The position numbers were made by a program, and so were the translations under genes. A model generated the notes under the pieces. It searched no databases and was not told the DNA's origin. It worked only from the letters and a program-made list of their open reading frames with translations. A stretch of DNA of 64,000 nucleotides, from the NCBI GenBank assembly GCA_947246475.1, contig CAMXSH010000007.1:1-64000 (forward strand). Direction: 5' to 3'. This DNA is from an uncultured Roseburia sp. (GTDB lineage Bacteria; Bacillota; Clostridia; Lachnospirales; Lachnospiraceae). This document shows, one piece after another, positions 58,459 to 64,000 of this stretch (positions are counted from its first letter, which is position 1; each line of letters opens with the position of its first letter).

Positions 58459-59636
58459 TGAAATGGAAAATAATTGGCTTTGGGCTATGTCTGCTTGTGG
58501 CGGCTGGGCTGGGGATCCTATGTTCTGGCAGCCGGCAGGCGGAGGCAGCCCCTGGAGACACGGATTTATCTTCAGAAGATATCATAAACAGGATCTATGA
58601 CAGCATTCCTCTTCAGGAGGTAGAAGAGATCCTTCAGGATATGAAGGAAGATGAGGTGGATTTTTCCATCCGCGGTTATGTGGATCAAGTGCTGGCAGGG
58701 GAGGGGGAACTTTCCTTGGCGGGTATGGAAAGTTATGTGAGAAATTATATTGTTCAACAGTTTGAGGCAAACCGGAAAACTTTTATACGGTTGATCCTGT
58801 TTGGTATATTGTCCGGTGTATTCCTGAATTTTTCTTCCACAATGTATGAAAAGCAGATGGGAGAGACCGGATTTCAGATCATATATTTTCTTGTTGTCAC
58901 CATCATGGTCACCGGCTTTTTTTCCGTCACCCAGGTGGCGGGGGATGTGCTGGCTGATATCATTCAATTTATGAATGCGCTGATTCCGTCATTTTCTGTG
59001 GCGCTCACCTGGAGTTCTGGCAGCGCCACTTCTATGGCATTTTACCAGACTGCGCTTCTTGCCATCGGTGTAGCAGAAAATGTGCTGATACGGGTATTTG
59101 TTCCCCTGGTTCAGGTGTATTTTCTGGTCAGCATTATGAATCCGCTGGCGGACTGGCGCTTTACCAAATTTGCTTCTTTATTAAGAGGACTGGTGAGAAT
59201 CGGGACGAAGACACTTCTAGCGATACTGATCGGTCATCAGGGAATCCAGGGGCTGATCGTACCGGCACTGGATGGGGTAAAAAGAAGCAGTGTGTTTCGG
59301 ACAGCCAGCAGCCTGCCAGGGGTGGGGAACCTGTTTGGCGGTGTGACGGATACGGTGATCGGCACCGGGGTACTGATCAAAAGCGCCATCGGCGTGGGGG
59401 GACTGATCGCGGTGTGTGTGATCTGTATCGCGCCGATCCTCAAACTTGGGGTGTTTACTGTGGTCTACCGCGGGCTTGCTGCATTTGCCCAGCCGGTGAC
59501 GGACCGCAGGATTGTCTCGGTATTTCAGAGCACCGCCGACAGTGGAAGGTTATTGCTTCATATCGTCTGCATGACAGCGGTGATGTTTCTGGTCACCCTG
59601 ACGATCATCATTGCTGCCACCAACCGCATTCAGTGA
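58458..59636 (+). CDS. spoIIIAE: Stage III sporulation protein AE
   Basis: This 392-residue protein has a signal or anchor (1 to about 31), a soluble region (about 35-100) and about seven membrane helices. Family segments include IIQFMNALIPSFSVALTWSSGSATSMAFYQTALL, GHQGIQGLIVPALDGVKRSSVFRTASSLPGVGNLFGG and LAAFAQPVTDRRIVS. It is the largest membrane component of the channel. Confidence 0.97.
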   Translation: MKWKIIGFGLCLLVAAGLGILCSGSRQAEAAPGDTDLSSEDIINRIYDSIPLQEVEEILQDMKEDEVDFSIRGYVDQVLAGEGELSLAGMESYVRNYIVQQFEANRKTFIRLILFGILSGVFLNFSSTMYEKQMGETGFQIIYFLVVTIMVTGFFSVTQVAGDVLADIIQFMNALIPSFSVALTWSSGSATSMAFYQTALLAIGVAENVLIRVFVPLVQVYFLVSIMNPLADWRFTKFASLLRGLVRIGTKTLLAILIGHQGIQGLIVPALDGVKRSSVFRTASSLPGVGNLFGGVTDTVIGTGVLIKSAIGVGGLIAVCVICIAPILKLGVFTVVYRGLAAFAQPVTDRRIVSVFQSTADSGRLLLHIVCMTAVMFLVTLTIIIAATNRIQ

Positions 59637-59648
59637 AAGGAGAAAGGC

Positions 59649-59975
59649 ATGGATATCATTTTAGTAACAGTAAAACACGTGGCGATTTTTGTCCTTGTAT
59701 TTTCCATTATTACCAATCTGTTTTCCGGATCCAGCTATCATCGGTATTTTCGTTTTGTAGAGGGGCTGATGATCATTATTCTTGTCATGACGCCGCTGTT
59801 TGCCTGGTTTACCAGCGATAATTTTCTCGATGATTGTCTGGACAGCCGTATCTTTGAACTGGAAAATGGATTTCAGCAGGATGAGCTCCGAATGATCGGG
59901 GAAGAGAGGGATGAGCTTCTAAAAGAAGGATCCCAGGCGGGCGCGGGGGAGGAGGGATACCGTGAAACCAGATGA
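59649..59975 (+). CDS. spoIIIAF: Stage III sporulation protein AF
   Basis: This 108-residue protein has two N-terminal membrane helices (about 4-23 and 35-55, YHRYFRFVEGLMIIILVMTPLF) and a charged C-terminal tail. The C-terminal part is shorter than in B. subtilis. It overlaps spoIIIAG by 14 nt. Confidence 0.93.
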   Translation: MDIILVTVKHVAIFVLVFSIITNLFSGSSYHRYFRFVEGLMIIILVMTPLFAWFTSDNFLDDCLDSRIFELENGFQQDELRMIGEERDELLKEGSQAGAGEEGYRETR

Positions 59976-60507
59976 ATGGAAAGACCGGCTGAGAGAGCTG
60001 GTGCAGAAGGCAGGGATATTTAAGATCATCCTGGTGATATTGTCGGGAATCCTGCTGATCTTCCTTTCCTGGGGCGGGATATCGGAAAAAGAGGCGCCGA
60101 GGGAGGAAAAGGAAACTGCGGCGGGGGCGGAGACAGAACAGGGAAATGACCTGCTGGGTTATCAGGCGCGGATGGAGGAACAGGTGGAAGATATTCTAGG
60201 TCAGGCGGAGGGCATCGATGATGTAGATGTCATGATCACGCTCCGCGCCTCCAGGGAAAAGGTGACGCTGAAAGACAATAAAAGGGATGCGGATAAAAGT
60301 GAGGAGGAGTCGGTTCTCACAGAAGATGAAAATAAAAAAACTTCTCCCTATGTCATCCAGGAGGTGGAGCCGGAGATCGAGGGAATTCTCGTGGTCTGTG
60401 CAGGAGGCGACAATCCTTCTATACAGAGAGAAATTATAGCTGGGATTTCTGCATTATTTCCAATAGAGAGTCATAAAATTAAAGTAATGAAAAGTAAGGA
60501 AAAATAA
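59962..60507 (+). CDS. spoIIIAG: Stage III sporulation protein AG
   Basis: This 181-residue protein has one membrane helix (about 20-38) and a forespore-facing domain related to the ring-building motif of secretion systems (LLGYQARMEEQVEDILGQAEGIDDVDVMITL ... PEIEGILVVCAGGDNPSIQREIIAGISALF). SpoIIIAG forms the large ring of the channel. It uses a GTG start with GGAGG upstream. Confidence 0.95.
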   Translation: MKPDEWKDRLRELVQKAGIFKIILVILSGILLIFLSWGGISEKEAPREEKETAAGAETEQGNDLLGYQARMEEQVEDILGQAEGIDDVDVMITLRASREKVTLKDNKRDADKSEEESVLTEDENKKTSPYVIQEVEPEIEGILVVCAGGDNPSIQREIIAGISALFPIESHKIKVMKSKEK

Positions 60508-60519
60508 GGAGGCAAAGTA

Positions 60520-61194
60520 GTGAAGAAACTATTGAGAAAAAATCAGATTATTATAACGGCGCTGGTTGTCATGGTTGCTCTTGCCGGATATTTAAGTCTT
60601 ACAGATGAGGAAGACCTTGCTGTGGGCGTACTGAACCAGTCAGAGCAGGCGGCAGACGGCGAAGGAAAAGATGCGGCAGAGAACGTGGCGGCAGAAAATG
60701 GAACCGGTCCGGCAGTCCAGGATGATACCGTGGCTGATATCTCTGATGAAGATGTGGCTGCGGAGGAGAAAAAAACGGATAATGAGGTTTCTTCAAAAGA
60801 AAATGCCGGGGAAGCCGTGCTGGTAAGTAATACCGTCACCGGTGATTACTTTGAGGCAGCAAAACTTTCCAGAGAACAGACAAGGGCAAAAAACAAAGAG
60901 ACGCTTTTAGAGCTGGTAAACAGCAATACCGCCTCAGAAGCACAAAAAGAGAAAGCAATGAATGAGATCGTGGCGATGACGGCTGTCAATGAAAAGGAAA
61001 CCGCTACAGAGAACCTCCTGGCAGCAAAAGGATTTCAGGATGTGGTGGTGACCATCGTAGATGACAGCGTGGATGTAATCGTAAATGCGGAAAGTCTGAA
61101 AGAACAGCAGATTGCCCAGATCGAGGACGTGGTAAAACGCAAGCTGGAATGCGCATCTGATAAAATTGTTATTTCTCCTGTTGGCAAAAAGTGA
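60520..61194 (+). CDS. spoIIIAH: Stage III sporulation protein AH
   Basis: This 224-residue protein has an N-terminal membrane helix (about 8-26) then an Ala/Glu-rich linker (30-105) and a C-terminal domain (about 110-224) with SREQTRAKNKETLLELVNSNTASE and EKETATENLLAAKGFQDVVVTIVDDSVDVIVNAE, diagnostic of SpoIIIAH. It pairs with SpoIIQ across the intermembrane space. It uses a GTG start with AAGGAGG upstream. Confidence 0.96.
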   Translation: MKKLLRKNQIIITALVVMVALAGYLSLTDEEDLAVGVLNQSEQAADGEGKDAAENVAAENGTGPAVQDDTVADISDEDVAAEEKKTDNEVSSKENAGEAVLVSNTVTGDYFEAAKLSREQTRAKNKETLLELVNSNTASEAQKEKAMNEIVAMTAVNEKETATENLLAAKGFQDVVVTIVDDSVDVIVNAESLKEQQIAQIEDVVKRKLECASDKIVISPVGKK

Positions 61195-61239
61195 GGAGTG
61201 TGATAAAATGAACGTAAAACGATAAATGAGGTGACAAAT

Positions 61240-61608
61240 ATGGCAAAAGATGTATTTGGTACAGAAAGCAGCATTGGAGAAGTTCAGATCGCCAGTGAGG
61301 TGATCACTGCCATCGCCGGTATTTCTGCTTCAGAAGTGGAAGGAATTGAGTCCATGGTGGGAAGCGGTGTAGGAGATATCGTGGGAAAGCTTGGCGGGAA
61401 GAGCAATTCCAAGGGTGTTAAGGTAAATATCACCGAGGATAAAGCAGAATTAGATGTCGCAGTCAATGTGAGATTTGGATATAGTATACCGAAAGTATCG
61501 GCAAAGGTACAGGAGAAAGTTTCTCAGGCAGTCAGCAGTATGACTGGTCTGGAAGTGACGAGAGTAAATGTAAGAGTGGCTGGAATTGCGGCAGCAGATC
61601 CAGATTGA
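61240..61608 (+). CDS. Asp23/Gls24 family envelope protein (YqhY-like)
   Basis: This 122-residue protein matches the Asp23 family: GEVQIASEVITAIAGISASEVEGIESM, then VKVNITEDKAELDVAVNVRFGYSIPKVSAKVQEKV and TGLEVTRVNVRVAGI. The position next to nusB fits B. subtilis YqhY. ATG 61240 with GAGGTG at 6 nt is preferred to the in-frame GTG 61231 that lies in the RBS. Confidence 0.95.
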   Translation: MAKDVFGTESSIGEVQIASEVITAIAGISASEVEGIESMVGSGVGDIVGKLGGKSNSKGVKVNITEDKAELDVAVNVRFGYSIPKVSAKVQEKVSQAVSSMTGLEVTRVNVRVAGIAAADPD

Positions 61609-61613
61609 AACTG

Positions 61614-61678
61614 AGGGGCGGTGCATATCATCGCCCTTTATGTCGGTTTAGCCTGCCGATTAGGCATCGTCAGGCAGG
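61614..61678 (+). other. Two small hairpins in the Asp23-nusB gap
   Basis: AGGGGCG (61614-61620) pairs with CGCCCTT (61632-61638), and CCTGCC (61652-61657) pairs with GGCAGG (61673-61678), which is followed by A-rich sequence. They could be a weak terminator or a processing site. Confidence 0.35.
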
Positions 61679-61705
61679 AAAAAATAAGTGCAGATGGAGA
61701 AAAAT

Positions 61706-62101
61706 ATGACCAGAAGAGAAGTCAGGGAGCAGCTTTTTGTGCTGCTTTTCCAGAAAGAGTTTTATGCAGAAAATGAATTTGAAGAGCAGTTGGGAGCTTA
61801 CTTTGAGACCCATGATTTTGGGGAGGAACAGGAGGCTGTAAAAGAGCGGCTGGGAAGTATTTGTGAAAGGCTGCCCGAGATAGATCAGCAGATATCCGCA
61901 CATTCCAGAGGATGGAAGCTGGACCGGATCGGTAAGGAAGAGCTTGCCATTCTCCGGCTGGCTGTTTATGAGGTGATCTTTGATGAAGATATCCCGGTAG
62001 GAGTGGCGATTAATGAAGCAGTGGAGCTTGGTAAAAAATATGGGGCTGAGGGCGGTGCAGCATTTATAAACGGGATGTTAGGAAATATTGCAGATGAATA
62101 G
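61706..62101 (+). CDS. nusB: Transcription antitermination factor NusB
   Basis: This 131-residue all-helical protein has TRREVREQLFVLLFQKEF at the start and IGKEELAILRLAVYEVIFDEDIPVGVAINEAVELGKKYGAEGGAAFINGMLG at the end, both diagnostic of NusB. It acts with NusE in rRNA antitermination. ATG 61706 has GGAG at 6 nt; GTG 61688 and ATG 61694 are weaker. The stop overlaps the xseA start. Confidence 0.96.
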   Translation: MTRREVREQLFVLLFQKEFYAENEFEEQLGAYFETHDFGEEQEAVKERLGSICERLPEIDQQISAHSRGWKLDRIGKEELAILRLAVYEVIFDEDIPVGVAINEAVELGKKYGAEGGAAFINGMLGNIADE

Positions 62102-63314
62102 AGGACAAGTTTATTCGGTATCAGCGGTAAATCAGTATATTAAAAATATGTTTTTAAAGGAATATGCCCTGTCAGTTGTCTTTGTAAAAGGGGAGATCTC
62201 AAATTGCAAATACCACAGCTCCGGGCATATTTATTTTACATTGAAGGATGCTGCTTCCGCCCTGGGTTGCGTTATGTTTGCCGGAGACCGGAGAGGACTG
62301 GATTTTCAGCTGTCTGACGGGCAGGCGGTGATCATCGGCGGTACGATCAGCGTCTATGAGAGAGACGGAAGGTACCAGCTGTATGCCAAAAAGATTACCC
62401 TGGCGGGAGAAGGAGCTCTCTATGAAAGATATGAACAGCTGAAAAAGAAATTAGAACAAAAGGGATATTTTGACGAAGCCCATAAAAAACCCATTCCTTC
62501 CTATGTAAAAAAAGTTGGCATTGTCACAGCGGATACTGGGGCAGCCATCCAGGATATCCGGAATATCTCTGCCAGAAGGAATCCCTATGTCCAGCTGGTG
62601 CTGTATCCGGCGAAGGTGCAGGGTGAGGGCGCCAGTGACACTATTGTAAAAGGCATTCAGACTTTGGATCATGCCGGGGTGGATGTGATCATCGTCGGGC
62701 GGGGCGGCGGTTCCATCGAGGATCTGTGGGCATTTAACGAGGAAAATACCGCCCAGGCGATCTATGAATGTGCTGTGCCGGTCATATCTGCGGTGGGACA
62801 TGAGACGGATACCACCATTGCCGATTATGTGGCAGATCTGCGTGCCCCGACGCCCTCAGCGGCGGCAGAGCTGGCAGTATATGATGTCAGGCTCGTGCTG
62901 GAAACTCTTTATGGCTGCAAAGACCGGCTGATCCGCGCCATGTTTGACCGCATTGACGATGCCAGGCAGGAACTTGCTTTCCGGGAACGGCAGCTTAAGG
63001 TTCTGAACCCGTCCCAGCAGGTGCTGCAGAGACGCCAGTATGTGGCAGATATGGAAGACAAGCTTACAGGCCTGATGAAGCGGCTGTTGGAAGAGAAAAA
63101 GTACCGGCTGCAGCTGCTGGCGGGAAAGCTGGATGGCATGTCTCCGTTGAAACGCCTGGAAAGTGGATTTGCCTATTTTTCTGACCAGGAAGGGAACCAG
63201 ATCGAGAGTGTAATGAAACTGGCTCCAGGGGACCAGGTGGATATCACCCTGAAGGACGGGCGTGTCCGGGCAGAGGTAAAGGAATTGTTTGAAACAGCAG
63301 AATGGCGGGAATAA
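62094..63314 (+). CDS. xseA: Exodeoxyribonuclease VII large subunit
   Basis: This 406-residue protein has an N-terminal OB fold (VSAVNQYIKNMFLKEYALSVVFVKGEISNCKYHSSGHIYFTLKD), a catalytic core with PSYVKKVGIVTADTGAAIQDI, GRGGGSIEDLWAFNEE and VGHETDTTIADYVADLRAPTPSAAAE, and a coiled C-terminal region. It degrades single-stranded DNA with XseB, encoded just downstream. ATG 62094 overlaps nusB by 8 nt. Confidence 0.97.
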   Translation: MNRGQVYSVSAVNQYIKNMFLKEYALSVVFVKGEISNCKYHSSGHIYFTLKDAASALGCVMFAGDRRGLDFQLSDGQAVIIGGTISVYERDGRYQLYAKKITLAGEGALYERYEQLKKKLEQKGYFDEAHKKPIPSYVKKVGIVTADTGAAIQDIRNISARRNPYVQLVLYPAKVQGEGASDTIVKGIQTLDHAGVDVIIVGRGGGSIEDLWAFNEENTAQAIYECAVPVISAVGHETDTTIADYVADLRAPTPSAAAELAVYDVRLVLETLYGCKDRLIRAMFDRIDDARQELAFRERQLKVLNPSQQVLQRRQYVADMEDKLTGLMKRLLEEKKYRLQLLAGKLDGMSPLKRLESGFAYFSDQEGNQIESVMKLAPGDQVDITLKDGRVRAEVKELFETAEWRE

Positions 63315-63349
63315 ATGTATATAACAGGTGAAGAAAGGCAGGTTTCAGG

Positions 63350-63550
63350 ATGGAACTGGAAGAGATCATAGAGAAGCTGGAGCAGACCGTGGAACAGATG
63401 GAGAGCGAACCCTTGTCCCTGGAGGAGGCGTACAAGACATTTTCCCAGGGGATGAAGCTGGTAGTGCAGGGAAATAAAGCGATCGACAAGGTAGAAAAGA
63501 AAATGGAGATTCTGATGAAGAAGGATATAGATGGTGAAGACGATGAATGA
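63350..63550 (+). CDS. xseB: Exodeoxyribonuclease VII small subunit
   Basis: This 66-residue helical protein has the XseB pattern [37 protein letters not shown]. It overlaps the ispA start by 8 nt, so the genes are translationally coupled. Confidence 0.95.
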   Translation: MELEEIIEKLEQTVEQMESEPLSLEEAYKTFSQGMKLVVQGNKAIDKVEKKMEILMKKDIDGEDDE

Positions 63551-64000
63551 TTTTGAGAAGAGCATGGCAGAGAGGGTGCAGAGGACAGAGCAGATCCTGA
63601 ATCGTTATCTGCCAGCAGAAGAAGGGTTTCAGAAAACTATTTTTGAAGCGGTGAATTACAGTGTTAGGGCAGGTGGCAAAAGACTGCGCCCTATTCTGAT
63701 GCAGGCAGTCTACGAGATGTGCGGAGGAAATGATTCCCAGGTGATCGAGCCCTTTATGGCGGCATTGGAGATGATCCATACCTATTCGCTGGTGCATGAC
63801 GACCTGCCCGCGATGGATAATGATGATTACCGCCGGGGCAGGCTGACCACTCACAAAAAATTTGGAGAGGATATGGGGATCCTTGCCGGGGATGCTCTAT
63901 TAAATTATGCCTATGAGACTGCCTTTACGGCATTTGACAGCGGAGCTGCAGACCGGGTGGCGGAGGCGCTGAAGGTCCTGGGCAGAAAAGCAGGTATGTA
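63543..64000 (+). CDS. ispA: Polyprenyl (geranyl/farnesyl) diphosphate synthase, 3' truncated by window edge
   Basis: The frame runs from ATG 63543 off the window end, 152 codons visible. It contains the region [19 protein letters not shown] and the first Asp-rich motif [15 protein letters not shown] (about 86-100), with [12 protein letters not shown] following, as in farnesyl diphosphate synthases. It would make precursors for quinones, undecaprenyl phosphate or similar. The xseA-xseB-ispA order is conserved in Firmicutes. Confidence 0.95.
   Translation, partial: MNDFEKSMAERVQRTEQILNRYLPAEEGFQKTIFEAVNYSVRAGGKRLRPILMQAVYEMCGGNDSQVIEPFMAALEMIHTYSLVHDDLPAMDNDDYRRGRLTTHKKFGEDMGILAGDALLNYAYETAFTAFDSGAADRVAEALKVLGRKAGM

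Overview
The window looks like a chromosomal segment of a low-to-moderate GC, spore-forming Clostridia bacterium, most likely a gut Lachnospiraceae (Blautia/Dorea/Ruminococcus type). The evidence is a complete spoIIIA sporulation operon with a sigma-E-like promoter, Firmicutes-style ribosome binding sites, RNase Y, a DUF4364 protein, the rho-rpmE-yqhQ-prmC-prfA order, Gram-positive lipoproteins and large secreted polysaccharide hydrolases with no outer-membrane machinery. No rRNA, tRNA, CRISPR array, insertion sequence or prophage was recognised. The segment reads as core genome with accessory surface and signalling genes inserted between housekeeping operons.

Layout. 1-3.7 kb: end of a secreted repeat/Fn3-like protein, a zinc-ribbon/HTH protein, and a minus-strand operon of malic enzyme, a TIGR01212-type radical SAM protein and DUF4364. 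3.8-10.7 kb: UDP-sugar pyrophosphorylase, rho, rpmE, yqhQ-like DUF1385, prmC and prfA, closed by a strong terminator. 10.8-16.3 kb: an agr-like quorum-sensing locus (XRE regulator, AgrC-like kinase, AgrD/AgrB on the opposite strand, LytTR response regulator), then a secreted CBM-CBM-CE1 esterase. 16.4-25 kb: a membrane PAS-REC protein without a kinase domain, an AI-2E family transporter, an SDR, an MmcQ-like protein, a Tet(M)-like GTPase fused to a Rae1/YacP nuclease domain, a TrmH methyltransferase, and an NfeD-SPFH pair. 25-33.4 kb: argF with arginine-box-like operators, citrate synthase, a small unknown gene, coaX, dus, and a MacAB-type export operon. 33.5-37.1 kb: LexA-controlled recA, recX and rny. 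37.1-47.2 kb: secreted GH10 xylanase (minus), EndA-like nuclease lipoprotein, arylsulfotransferase lipoprotein, metY, tcdA, a TtcA-like protein, an unknown two-repeat protein and an AraC regulator. 47.4-56.3 kb: a 1769-residue secreted GH2 beta-galactosidase, a NUDIX remnant, an FMN-binding lipoprotein, a chemoreceptor and aroE. 56.4-64 kb: spoIIIAA-AH, Asp23, nusB, xseA, xseB and the start of ispA.

How the genes work together. The GH10 xylanase, CE1 esterase and GH2 enzyme form a secreted set for plant polysaccharide or glycan breakdown. The AraC regulator beside the GH2 gene probably controls it. The agr-like locus sits directly upstream of the esterase and may couple it to cell density. 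spoIIIAA-AH encodes the mother-cell side of the sporulation channel.

Most notable: (i) the Tet(M)-like GTPase fused to a Rae1-like A-site endonuclease domain; (ii) an AgrD peptide with no cysteine in the ring region, predicting a serine lactone signal; (iii) four junctions where a gene's 3' end has been tandemly duplicated, at recA/recX and UDPGP/rho giving small chimeric ORFs and at rho/rpmE giving a 3.5-copy array. Start codons were chosen from Shine-Dalgarno spacing and family N-termini. All family calls are from sequence reading alone.
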